In this document: piece by piece, positions 16,558-24,853 of the stretch
Layout of the letters: each line of letters opens with the position of its first letter
Position numbering within the stretch: position 1 is the stretch's first letter
From: Catellatospora vulcania
GTDB taxonomy: Bacteria; Actinomycetota; Actinomycetes; Mycobacteriales; Micromonosporaceae
Length of the DNA stretch: 64,000 nucleotides
Direction of reading: 5' to 3'
NCBI RefSeq assembly: GCF_009720385.1
Contig: NZ_WARX01000034.1
Span: 86,888 to 150,887 of the forward strand
Translations under genes and position numbers: made by a program
The notes under the pieces: model-generated
Database searches by the model: none
What the model saw: only the letters and a program-made list of their open reading frames with translations
What the model was told of the DNA's origin: nothing

Positions 16558-16584
16558 TCACAGCGCGCACCGCATCCCACGTCG

Positions 16585-16633
16585 ATAAGGTGCCCCTCCG
16601 CTACCTACAGCGATGTGAAGGTGCCCTTCCTTT
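16585..16633. repeat. AAGGTGCCCTT element, copy B
   Basis: AAGGTGCCCCTCC (16587-16599) and GAAGGTGCCCTTCCT (16617-16631) are direct units 17 bases apart with a spacer (CTACCTACAGCGATGT) clearly related to that of copy A. It lies between convergent genes, 18 bases from the minus-strand stop at 16652. Confidence 0.8.
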
Positions 16634-16651
16634 CCGCGGGGTGGGGCGGGG

Positions 16652-17857
16652 TCAGCGGATGGGGTCGGTGGTCCAGGGGGTCTGGTCGGCGGGTTGGGCG
16701 ATGGTGGTCAGGTCGGTGGTGCCGAGCACCTGGATGCGGCGGTAGAGGCCGACCAGGCCGTCGCCGCCGACCAGCTGCGTGGTCGCCGCGTCGGTGCTGG
16801 ACACGGCCACGAACGGGCCGGGGTCGCCGTACACGGCCAGGTCGGTCGCGCCGGTCGGGGACTCCTGCTTGACCGCGCGGCGGCCGTCGACGGTCGTGTT
16901 GCTGCGGTCGCCGGTCCAGCCGTACCCGGGGATGATCGCCTCGGCCCGCACGCCCAGCGTGGACTGCGGTGTCGTGCTCCCGGCGCAGTAGGGTCCGGCC
17001 GTGAACATCAGGACGCTGCTCCATCCGGTCTTCGAGCGCTCGGTCACCGACGCCGCAGCCAGGTGCAGGTCCTGCGGGACGCCGCCGACCACCAGCGGGA
17101 AGCGCAGCGACTCGATGCCGTAGCGCAGGTCGCCGACGATCCCGGCCAGCGCGCGCAGGCCGGCCGGCGTATCGTCACCGGCCCGGTCGACCAGGTCCTT
17201 GCCGATCGCCTCCGCCCACGCACCGGGTGCGTACTCCCAGCGCAGCCGCCCGTCGACCAGTTTCGCGGGCTTGCCCTGCACCGCCGGAGCGGCCAGGTCC
17301 GCGGTCGGTGTGGGCCTGCTTCCGGACGGCGGGCGGACCAGGTTCGCGGCGGCCGAGCACTCGCGGTGCGGCGTGACACCGCGCGGGAAGAAGGTCACCG
17401 CCACCTGGGCGCCGATGCTGCGCTCCGGCAACCCGGCCTCGATGGTGTATCCGCCCTGCTCCCCCGCCTGCACGAGGGTGGTCCGGGGCACCATGCCCGC
17501 GGGCAGCGTCCCGAAGCGGGCGAAACGCACCAGCGGGTCGAAGGAGACCGGGGCCTGGGCGGGCGGCGTCACGGTGAACGCGATCGGGGCGACCGGCGCG
17601 TCGGCGGCAGCGGCCTGCACCGAGGCGGGTGCGGTATCGGGGGCTGGGGTGGAGGCGGCGCCGCCGAGCTGCATCGCGCCGGCGGTCACTGCGGCCACGA
17701 GCAGGGCGGCGCATCCCGCGATCGCCCACCGGGCCGCGCCGCGGCGGCGCGACGCGGGTGCGGCGGGCGGGGCGACGCCGTCCCCATCGGGCGGGGCATC
17801 CGGCCGCGGCGAAGCGTCGGGATCGGGCGAGGCGGGCTGCGCGGGCAGCTGGCTCAT
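16652..17857 (-). CDS. Membrane-anchored hypothetical protein with Pro-rich N terminus
   Basis: The 401-residue product begins with a ~40-residue Pro/Asp/Ala-rich cytoplasmic segment and a basic stretch (SRRRGAARW). One transmembrane helix (AIAGCAALLVAAVTAGAM) is followed by an extracytoplasmic domain of about 320 residues. The domain contains two or three cysteines, possibly disulfide-bonded, and no motif I recognise. The start is ATG at 17857. Its promoter lies under two TetR-like palindromes (17895-17944), so expression is probably switched by a TetR-family repressor. Function unknown. Confidence 0.75.
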   Translation of the reverse strand: MSQLPAQPASPDPDASPRPDAPPDGDGVAPPAAPASRRRGAARWAIAGCAALLVAAVTAGAMQLGGAASTPAPDTAPASVQAAAADAPVAPIAFTVTPPAQAPVSFDPLVRFARFGTLPAGMVPRTTLVQAGEQGGYTIEAGLPERSIGAQVAVTFFPRGVTPHRECSAAANLVRPPSGSRPTPTADLAAPAVQGKPAKLVDGRLRWEYAPGAWAEAIGKDLVDRAGDDTPAGLRALAGIVGDLRYGIESLRFPLVVGGVPQDLHLAAASVTERSKTGWSSVLMFTAGPYCAGSTTPQSTLGVRAEAIIPGYGWTGDRSNTTVDGRRAVKQESPTGATDLAVYGDPGPFVAVSSTDAATTQLVGGDGLVGLYRRIQVLGTTDLTTIAQPADQTPWTTDPIR

Positions 17858-17894
17858 GGCAGGCTCCGGGGGGCGAGGGGGGCGGCGAGGCTGT

Positions 17895-17944
17895 TTGAGC
17901 ACTCGCTCAAGCCAGAGGATAGTGCCTTTTGAGCAATCGCTCAA
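17895..17944. promoter_or_regulatory. Divergent promoter region with two TetR-like operators
   Basis: Two 16-bp palindromes of the form TTGAGC-N4-GCTCAA lie at 17895-17910 and 17929-17944. On the minus strand TTGAGC (17944-17939), a 17-base gap and TATCCT (17921-17916) make a good -35/-10 pair, so one palindrome covers the -35 and the other the expected start point. On the plus strand TTGAGC (17895-17900), 17 bases and GATAGT (17918-17923) form a weaker pair toward the GH15 gene. No intact TetR gene is adjacent. Confidence 0.75.
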
Positions 17945-18032
17945 GTCGGCGCTCCAGCTGCCGAAACATGAGATCGGACGCTGTCGGGATCGGAACCGTT
18001 ACACCGCCGCGTACACGGGTAACGTCGTTGCC

Positions 18033-19838
18033 ATGCCACTTCGCATCGAGGACTACGCGGTCATCGGCGACACCCAGACCGCGGCACTCGTCGGCAACGA
18101 CGGGTCGATCGACTGGCTCTGCCTGCCCAGGTTCGACTCCGGCGCGATCTTCGCGGCGCTGCTTGGCGAACCCGAACACGGCCGCTGGCAGATCGCCCCG
18201 GCCACCCCGATCCGCGCGGTGCGGCGGCGCTACCGCGGCGACACGCTCGTACTGGAGACGGAGTTCGACACCGACGAGGGCACCGTACGGCTGGTCGACT
18301 TCATGCCGCCGCGCGGCGAGGCCGCCGACGTGGTGCGCATCGTCGAGGGCGTGCACGGCCGGGTGCCGATGCGGATGGACCTGCGGCTGCGCTTCGACTA
18401 CGGGCACGTCGTGCCCTGGGTGCGCCGCGTCGACACGGACACGGTGGCCATCGCCGGACCGGACGCGGTGTGGCTGCGCACCCCGGTCGCGCTGCACGGG
18501 GAGAACCTGGCGACGGTCGCCGACTTCAGCGTCGGCGCGGGCTTCCACGTGCCGTTCGTGCTGACCTGGCGCGAGTCGCACCTGCCCACCCCGCACCCGG
18601 TGGACCCGATAGTGGCCCTGGAGGGCACCGTCTCGTACTGGGAGGAGTGGATCGCCGGCTGCACCTACGAGGGGCCGTGGCGTGAGGCGGTGGTCCGCTC
18701 CCTGCTCACCCTCAAGGCCCTGACCTACGGTCCGACCGGCGGCATCGTCGCCGCGGCGACCACCTCGCTGCCCGAGCAGCTGGGCGGGGTGCGCAACTGG
18801 GACTACCGCTACTGCTGGCTGCGCGATGCCACCATCACCCTGCAGTCGCTGATGTACGCCGGGTTCGTCGACGAGGCGCGGGCCTGGCGGTCCTGGCTGC
18901 TGCGGGCCATCGCGGGCGACCCCTCCAAGCTGCAGATCATGTACGGCGTCGCGGGCGAGCGCCTGCTCACCGAGCGCATCGCGGAGTGGCTGCCCGGCTA
19001 CTGCGGCAAGCCGGTGCGCATCGGCAACGCCGCCTCCGAGCAGTTCCAGCTCGACGTGTACGGCGAGGTCATGGACGCGCTGCACCAGGCCCGCAAGGCC
19101 GGGCTGGAGTACGACCAGCACACCTGGGATCTGCAGCGGGCGCTGATGAGTTTCGTGTCGGAGAACTGGACCCGGCCCGACGACGGCATCTGGGAGGTGC
19201 GCGGCGGGGCGCAGCAGTTCACCCACTCCAAGCTGATGGCCTGGGTCGCCGCCGACCGCGCGGTCAAGGACGCCGAGCAGTTCGGCCAGACCGGCCCGGT
19301 GGAGCACTGGCGGGAACTGCGTGAGCAGATCCGGGCCGACATCCTCGCCAAGGGCTGGGACCCGATCCGCCAGACGTTCACGCAGTACTACGGCTCGGTG
19401 GAGCTGGACGCGTCGCTGCTGATGATGCCGCTGGTCGGCTTCCTGCCCGCGACCGACGAGCGGGTGCGCGGCACGGTCGCCGCGATCGAGCGCGAGCTGA
19501 TGAAGGACGGCTTCGTGCAGCGCTACACCCAGCAGCCGGAGCAGCACCCGGATGCCACCGTGGACGGCCTGCCGCCCGGCGAGGGCGCGTTCCTGGCCTG
19601 CACGTTCTGGCTGGCGCAGAACTACGCCCTGATGGGGCGCGTGGACGAGGCCCGCGACCTGTTCGAGCGGCTGCTGGAGCTGCGCAACGACGTGGGACTG
19701 CTGGCCGAGGAGTACGACTCCGACGCGCGCCGCCAGGTAGGCAACTTCCCGCAGGCGTTCAGCCACGTGCCCCTGATCGACACCGCGCGCCACCTCGCCG
19801 ACGCGATGGGGCCGGAGGAGAACCGGCCCCGCGAGTGA
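18033..19838 (+). CDS. Glycoside hydrolase family 15 (trehalase/glucoamylase-like)
   Basis: A 601-residue cytoplasmic enzyme. The N-terminal domain begins MPLRIEDYAVIGDTQTAALV, followed by DGSIDWLCLPRFDS, as in actinobacterial GH15 trehalase-like proteins. The (alpha/alpha)6 catalytic domain carries WDYRYCWLRDA near residue 256 and EEYDSDARRQVGNF near 560, holding the expected acidic catalytic region. It should hydrolyse alpha-glucosides, with trehalose the likeliest substrate. The ATG at 18033 matches the usual family start. It is divergent from the membrane-anchored gene and may share its TetR-like operators. Confidence 0.92.
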   Translation: MPLRIEDYAVIGDTQTAALVGNDGSIDWLCLPRFDSGAIFAALLGEPEHGRWQIAPATPIRAVRRRYRGDTLVLETEFDTDEGTVRLVDFMPPRGEAADVVRIVEGVHGRVPMRMDLRLRFDYGHVVPWVRRVDTDTVAIAGPDAVWLRTPVALHGENLATVADFSVGAGFHVPFVLTWRESHLPTPHPVDPIVALEGTVSYWEEWIAGCTYEGPWREAVVRSLLTLKALTYGPTGGIVAAATTSLPEQLGGVRNWDYRYCWLRDATITLQSLMYAGFVDEARAWRSWLLRAIAGDPSKLQIMYGVAGERLLTERIAEWLPGYCGKPVRIGNAASEQFQLDVYGEVMDALHQARKAGLEYDQHTWDLQRALMSFVSENWTRPDDGIWEVRGGAQQFTHSKLMAWVAADRAVKDAEQFGQTGPVEHWRELREQIRADILAKGWDPIRQTFTQYYGSVELDASLLMMPLVGFLPATDERVRGTVAAIERELMKDGFVQRYTQQPEQHPDATVDGLPPGEGAFLACTFWLAQNYALMGRVDEARDLFERLLELRNDVGLLAEEYDSDARRQVGNFPQAFSHVPLIDTARHLADAMGPEENRPRE

Positions 19839-19839
19839 C

Positions 19840-19880
19840 CCGGTTCCCTCATCCGGACGGGGACCGGATGAGGGAACCGG
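19840..19880. terminator. Perfect 17-bp bidirectional terminator
   Basis: Arms at 19840-19856 and 19864-19880 (CCGGTTCCCTCATCCGG and its complement) pair perfectly around a 7-base loop. It lies between the convergent GH15 and haloperoxidase genes, 1 base past one stop and 4 bases before the other. Confidence 0.9.
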
Positions 19881-19884
19881 TGGT

Positions 19885-21144
19885 TCACGCGACCGGCTGG
19901 AAGTAGTGCTTCGCGCCGTAGAAGGCGACCTTCTTGCCGATGACCGCGCCGTGGTGGTCGGCGGTGCGGAAGTGGATGCCGGCCCACACGCGGGCGTCGA
20001 TGATCTCCTTGCGGGCCTGCGAGAACCGGGTGAAGCTGCGGGTGGTGCCGGTGACCGCGTTGAAGCCGGAGAAGGCGACCTGGTCGGTGCCGAAGAAGTC
20101 GGTCAGCGCGTACGACCAGGCGGAGATGTTGCAGGAGTGCCCGGACGAGTGCTCGTACCAGGGCGGGGTGTCCAGCAGCGGGGTCCAGGACGGGTCCGGT
20201 TCGGTGGCCGGGTTGCCGTCGTCGGCCGCCTCCTGGATCGCGGTGACCGGCCGCCAGGACTTCCAGTGCGCCTTGTCGTTGTGGCACGCGATCACGGCGT
20301 CCGCGGTGGACAGTCCGACCTGGGCGAACAGCCGGGCGCTGTCGTCGGCGGACAGCCCGTGGCCGGTGGCCAGCGCGCGCAGCATCGCCTCCTGCGGCAC
20401 CGCGGCCCACCAGCGGGCCGCGTCGGTCTGGTCGGCGGTGCGCGTGGTGCTGGTACGCGAGCCGACCGACTTGACCTCGTTGAAGTCCTCCGCGTACGCC
20501 GCGCTGGTCAGCGGGTTCGGCCCGGCCGAGCGCAGCGCCGCGACGTCGGGGACGAGGAACGGCTTGACGTTGCCCGCCCAGGGGGCCGGGTCGATCGCGA
20601 ACGCGGGCGGCGTGGGCCGCCACTGCCCCGGCTCGGTGCCGATCACCACGTCGGCCGGGCCGCCGCGCCCGTCGCCGGTGCGCGCGGCGATCATCGCGGC
20701 CGCGGCCTGCTCGCCGTCGGTGATGCCGCCCAGTTTCGCGGGGCCGTCGGGCACGGCGGCCAGTGCGGTGTCGTACTTGCCCTGCAGCGCCGTGGCCTGG
20801 GCCGGGAACAGGTGCGCCAGCATCCGGAAGGCGGCGGTGGCGGTGGCGGCGTCGACCGAGTCGCCCGGCTGCGCCTCGACCTGCACCAGGTACGGCCGGT
20901 GGGTGCGGGTGATGCCGTTGACCGCGTCGTAGACCGCCCCGTGCACCATCGCCCGGTTGATCAGGGCGACGTGCGGGATGAACGGCCCGGCGTTGCGGAT
21001 CGTCTCCTCGGTGTGCTGGTTCCAGGTCACGACCGCGTTGACCGCGGACAGCGCGACCGCGGGCGCACCGGCGGGGACGAGGGCCGCAGCCGACGCGGTG
21101 AGGACGGTGAGGACTGCGCCGGTACGGCGGGATCGGAGCCGCAT
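19885..21144 (-). CDS. Secreted vanadium-dependent haloperoxidase-like (PAP2 superfamily) protein
   Basis: A 419-residue protein with a basic, Ala-rich signal peptide (RLRSRRTGAVLTVLTASAAAL). The vanadate/phosphate pocket motifs of the PAP2/vanadium-chloroperoxidase fold are in order: KAHWKSWRP near residue 293, SSGHS near 333 and RVWAGIHFRTAD near 383. These bind vanadate (haloperoxidase) or phosphate (phosphatase). It should act outside the cell. Whether it halogenates cannot be decided from sequence; the length favours the haloperoxidase group. GGGGAG precedes the ATG. Confidence 0.88.
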   Translation of the reverse strand: MRLRSRRTGAVLTVLTASAAALVPAGAPAVALSAVNAVVTWNQHTEETIRNAGPFIPHVALINRAMVHGAVYDAVNGITRTHRPYLVQVEAQPGDSVDAATATAAFRMLAHLFPAQATALQGKYDTALAAVPDGPAKLGGITDGEQAAAAMIAARTGDGRGGPADVVIGTEPGQWRPTPPAFAIDPAPWAGNVKPFLVPDVAALRSAGPNPLTSAAYAEDFNEVKSVGSRTSTTRTADQTDAARWWAAVPQEAMLRALATGHGLSADDSARLFAQVGLSTADAVIACHNDKAHWKSWRPVTAIQEAADDGNPATEPDPSWTPLLDTPPWYEHSSGHSCNISAWSYALTDFFGTDQVAFSGFNAVTGTTRSFTRFSQARKEIIDARVWAGIHFRTADHHGAVIGKKVAFYGAKHYFQPVA

Positions 21145-21261
21145 GAACTCTCCCGGGGGCACGTGCCCGCCCCGGATGGGCCGGCAGCAACGTGTCCATT
21201 GTGCAGTCTTATGACCGGAAAACGAACCTACCGCACCGGCGGTTCACCGGAAAGATGCAGG

Positions 21262-21795
21262 TCAGCCGCTTGCTGCCTGCCGCATGGCACGGACCGCCGT
21301 GCGCAGTGCCTGCGCCAGGCAGATCGCTTCCAGGGCCGACATCACCGGCGCGGACAGCTCGAACGCGTACGAGTCCGGATGGAAGGTCAGCACCCCGGTC
21401 GTCGGGGTGATCCGGCCGAACGGCCGCCCGCCCGCGGCGAACTCGAACCGGCGGTCCGACCAGATGCTGGTCTTCATCACCTCGACGGTGCGCCCGCTCG
21501 CCAGGGTGACCACCGCGCCGTCGATCGGCCGCCAGAAGCCCAGCCGCAGCTCGACGACCCTGGCCCCGGACGGGGCGGTGACCTCGTACGTGCGCCCGGT
21601 CATGCCCCGCGCGACGCCGTCGGCGACCGGGTTCCCGGCCGGGTCGAGGATGCCGAACCGCTGCCGCACCGTCCAGAAGTGGTACTGGACCAGTGCCACG
21701 GTCTGCCCGTCGGCGAGCACGACCGGCGACGTCCCGGTCGGCACCACCTTGTCGGGCAGGTAGAGGGTGCCGGTGAACGGCTGGGTGAGGGACAT
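21262..21795 (-). CDS. LURP-one/tubby-like domain protein
   Basis: A 177-residue soluble protein made mostly of beta strands. The pattern of a repeated strand core (VRQRFGILDPAGNPVADGVA, then YEVTAPSGARVVELRLG) followed by a hydrophobic C-terminal helix (MSALEAICLAQALRTAV) resembles the LURP-one/tubby C-terminal fold, also seen in phospholipid scramblases. This is a fold-level impression without catalytic motifs. Bacterial members are uncharacterised and may bind lipids. The next gene upstream, 71 bases away, is the GH9 cellulase, which ends in its own terminator. Confidence 0.6.
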   Translation of the reverse strand: MSLTQPFTGTLYLPDKVVPTGTSPVVLADGQTVALVQYHFWTVRQRFGILDPAGNPVADGVARGMTGRTYEVTAPSGARVVELRLGFWRPIDGAVVTLASGRTVEVMKTSIWSDRRFEFAAGGRPFGRITPTTGVLTFHPDSYAFELSAPVMSALEAICLAQALRTAVRAMRQAASG

Positions 21796-21826
21796 ACCGC
21801 GCACCCTAGGGGGTGCGGGCAAAGGT

Positions 21827-21860
21827 GCCCGGGGCTCCCCTGGCGGGGGGAGCCCCGGGC
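21827..21860 (-). terminator. Perfect 14-bp hairpin after the GH9 gene
   Basis: GCCCGGGGCTCCCC (21827-21840) pairs with 21847-21860 around a 6-base loop. It lies 7 bases beyond the minus-strand stop at 21867. Confidence 0.85.
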
Positions 21861-21866
21861 GGCCGG

Positions 21867-24665
21867 TCACGCCGGCGGGGTGCCCCAGGAGAGCACGCCG
21901 CCCGCGTATCCGGGGATGGCGGGCGCGTCCGCGAACGCGGTGTTGGCGCCGCGGCTGTAGTCGCCGACCTCGTTGAACGGACTCCAGTCGGCCTTGTGCA
22001 GCCGCAGCTGGACCTCTCCGGTCGACGCCCCCGCGGCGAGCGTGCCGCCGGTGAACGCGATCTCGACGTAGGTGTCCGCCCCGGCGACCGGCGTGGCCAG
22101 GTTCACCACGGTGGTGCGCACGTTCGCGCAGCCGACCTGGGCCCAGTCGCAGTACACCGTCACGCCTGCCGCCCCGTCGCGGGTCAGGTAGTAGCGGGCG
22201 GTGACCGTGGTCAGGCCGATCGCGGCGGTGCCGCTGTTGACGACCTGTACGCCGAAGCGGATCGAGTTGTCCGTCGGCGAGCCGTCGTTGTTCTTGTAGC
22301 GGACCGTCAGCCCGCCCCCGGTCGGCGGCGCCGTCGTGGTCGCGGTGATCGGCGCGGACCACACGGACGGGTCACCGGCGGCGTTGCGGGCCTGCACCGT
22401 GTACGTGTACGCGGTGCTCGGGCTGAGCCCGGTGTCGGTGTACGACGTCCCGGTCACCACGGCCACCTGGACGCTCCCGCGCCGCACGGCGTAGCTCACC
22501 GCGGTCGGCACCGCGTCCCAGGTGATGGTGAGGGTGCTGCTGCCCGTGGCGGTGACCCGCAGGTTCTGCGGCGCGGCGGGCGGCACCACGTCGCCGCTCT
22601 GCGTCGTCGCGGTCACCGCCGTCGACGCCGCCGACACGTAACCGCCCGCGTCACGCGCCCGGACCGTGTACTGGTACGCCGTCGACGGGGTCAGGCCGGT
22701 GTCGGTGTAGGACGTGCCGGTCGGCGTGCCCACCTTGGCCGTGCCGCGGTACACGTCGTAGCCGACCACGCCCACGTTGTCGGTGGACGCGTCCCAGGCC
22801 AGCCCGACCGACGTCGCGGACGTCGCGGTGACGCGCAGGTTCGCGGGCACGGTCGGCGGGGTGACGTCGGGCGGCGTGCCGCCGGTCAGGTCGGCCGCGT
22901 TGCGGTCCAGGTAGGTGGCGACCCAGGCCAGCGGGGCGTTCCAGTTGATCGTGTTCTCCTTGGAGCCCCACGCGTCGGGCGCGGTGTTCTTCGGCGCGTA
23001 GGACTTCGCGGCCGGGCGGCCGGTGGGCGTGGCCGGGTCGTTGATCAGCTCATTGTTCGGCCCGCCGGCCAGCCAGCCCTTCGGGTACGCCAGCCCCGGA
23101 TACTTCCCCCACGCCCAGCGGTCGTGCAGGTCGCTCTCGCTGTACTCGCCGTAGCCGGTGACGTACGACAGGCGCATCGCGTTGTTGCCCATCAGGTAGT
23201 CCATGGCCCGGTTCATCGCCTTGAGGTAGGCCAGGCTGCCCGAGTCGTCGTAGGCCACACCGAGCACCAGCATCCGGTTGGCGATGAACGAGTTCGAGCC
23301 CCACGGGTACGCCGAGGCCCCGCCGATCAGCGACGGATAGCCCTCGCCCCGCAGCGTGGTGACGATCTGGTCGGCGAAGGCGCGCACGTTCGCGCGCATC
23401 GTCGAAAGGTCCGCGGCGGGCAGATCGTTGGCAACGCTGACCAGCGACAGCGTCCCGGTCGCGGCGACCTCGGCCCAGTCGAACTGACCCATCTCCCGGT
23501 AGTGCGGCGACCCGGTGACCGCGGTGCGGTAGCCGGACACGGCGGAGTCGGCGCGCTTGAGCGCGGTCAGGTACAGCTCGGCCGCGGCCGCGTACCGGTC
23601 GTCGCTGTTCTTCGTGTCGCCGTAGTCGCCGCCGCCATCGGCGTCGGAGGTGGTGTTGTAGTCCACGTTCGGCTGCGCCTCGGCCCTGGTCCAGGCGTCC
23701 TTCGCGATGCCCCACAGCGTCGCCGCACGAGCCGCGTCATAGGGCGCCAGCACCCGCGCGAGCTGCGCGTTGGTCCGCGCCACCGCGTAGGTCGCGTTCG
23801 TCGACGGGCCCATCGCCGAGCGGGCCAGCCCGTTCTCGGAGTCGACCGAGGTCACCGGGAACGCGCTCCAGGCGTGGTTGTGCACCTTGTGCGAGGCCAG
23901 GCCGGTCGACGGCAGCAGGCCCGCCATCCAGCGCGAGCCGAACTCGACCTCGTCCAGCAGGTCCGGCCGGCCGTTGGCGCGCTCCGGGATCGACAGCGAG
24001 CCGTCGCCGTACGCGGCGGGCTCCCGTTCCAGCAGGTTGAGCAGCGTCCACGCCGACACGGCGTGGTTGACGGTGTAGATGCCGAAGTCGCCCGCGTCGG
24101 CCCAGGAGTAGCGCACGTTCAGCCGCTGGCTGCCGCACCAGCTGTTGAAGCAGGGCACCGACTCGTCGCCGGGGTGCAGGGCGGCGTGGGCGTGCCCGGC
24201 GTTCTGCAGGAACTGGCCGTCGACGGCCGCGCCCATGCGGTGGAAGTAGAAGTACTGCATCGCCTCGCGGCCCAGGGCCGGATAGAGCGAGGACGCCGAG
24301 ATCGTGAACGGCACGCTGGTGCCGACGCCGTCGACCCACAGCACGTAGTCGCCGGGCGTGGTCAGCGCGGTGAAGTCGGCCTGCTGAACCGTGTCGCCGG
24401 AGGCGCGGTCGCTGCCGTACACGGTGGTGGTGCCGGAGGCGACGGCGGTCCCGCCGCTCGCCTGGCGCACCTGCCAGGCACGGGCGCCGCCGGTGGCCAC
24501 CACCGTGGCGATCTTGTCGGCGCCGGTGAGGTAGCCGATCTGGTTGACCCGGACCGGGCTGGTGTCGACGTCGGCCGCCGCGGGCGCGGCGGGCAGCGGG
24601 AGCAGGAGGGCGGCGGCCGCGGTGGCGAGCACCAGGCGAAGCCGCCGGAAGGACGGACGTTTCAT
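21867..24665 (-). CDS. Secreted GH9 endoglucanase with two FN3 domains and CBM3
   Basis: A 932-residue secreted cellulase. Domains in order: signal peptide (~1-31); Ig-like CelD_N domain (~33-120, VRVNQIGYLTGADK); GH9 catalytic barrel (~125-595); FN3 (~600-685); FN3 (~690-775); CBM3 (~785-932, starting LTVRYKNNDGSPTDNSI). The base/nucleophile side is WADAGDFGIY near residue 190 and the C-terminal ENTINWNAP near 570 carries the acid glutamate. It hydrolyses cellulose chains and binds crystalline cellulose via CBM3. It lies downstream of the GH5 gene in the same direction. Confidence 0.96.
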   Translation of the reverse strand: MKRPSFRRLRLVLATAAAALLLPLPAAPAAADVDTSPVRVNQIGYLTGADKIATVVATGGARAWQVRQASGGTAVASGTTTVYGSDRASGDTVQQADFTALTTPGDYVLWVDGVGTSVPFTISASSLYPALGREAMQYFYFHRMGAAVDGQFLQNAGHAHAALHPGDESVPCFNSWCGSQRLNVRYSWADAGDFGIYTVNHAVSAWTLLNLLEREPAAYGDGSLSIPERANGRPDLLDEVEFGSRWMAGLLPSTGLASHKVHNHAWSAFPVTSVDSENGLARSAMGPSTNATYAVARTNAQLARVLAPYDAARAATLWGIAKDAWTRAEAQPNVDYNTTSDADGGGDYGDTKNSDDRYAAAAELYLTALKRADSAVSGYRTAVTGSPHYREMGQFDWAEVAATGTLSLVSVANDLPAADLSTMRANVRAFADQIVTTLRGEGYPSLIGGASAYPWGSNSFIANRMLVLGVAYDDSGSLAYLKAMNRAMDYLMGNNAMRLSYVTGYGEYSESDLHDRWAWGKYPGLAYPKGWLAGGPNNELINDPATPTGRPAAKSYAPKNTAPDAWGSKENTINWNAPLAWVATYLDRNAADLTGGTPPDVTPPTVPANLRVTATSATSVGLAWDASTDNVGVVGYDVYRGTAKVGTPTGTSYTDTGLTPSTAYQYTVRARDAGGYVSAASTAVTATTQSGDVVPPAAPQNLRVTATGSSTLTITWDAVPTAVSYAVRRGSVQVAVVTGTSYTDTGLSPSTAYTYTVQARNAAGDPSVWSAPITATTTAPPTGGGLTVRYKNNDGSPTDNSIRFGVQVVNSGTAAIGLTTVTARYYLTRDGAAGVTVYCDWAQVGCANVRTTVVNLATPVAGADTYVEIAFTGGTLAAGASTGEVQLRLHKADWSPFNEVGDYSRGANTAFADAPAIPGYAGGVLSWGTPPA

Positions 24666-24812
24666 CGTTGACTCCAGTGATCGGCTGGATGGTCGGCGTT
24701 CCCGCGCCCGCGGAACGCGCCGGGGAGGACGGCGCGTCCCGCGGGCCGGGCGGCCCGGCCGGGCCCCGGATCAGGGCGCGAGGCCCTGACGGGCCGCATC
24801 GGACAGGCGGGA

Positions 24813-24848
24813 CCGGCCGGCGGCGGGGAGGGGCCCACCGCCGGCCGG
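24813..24848 (-). terminator. 11-bp hairpin after the GH5 gene
   Basis: CCGGCCGGCGG (24813-24823) pairs perfectly with 24838-24848, 6 bases past the GH5 stop. A second, smaller hairpin (TCAGGGC/GCCCTGA near 24771-24789) follows. The GH9 gene begins only 148 bases further on, so read-through could still feed it. Confidence 0.75.
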
Positions 24849-24853
24849 GGTGG

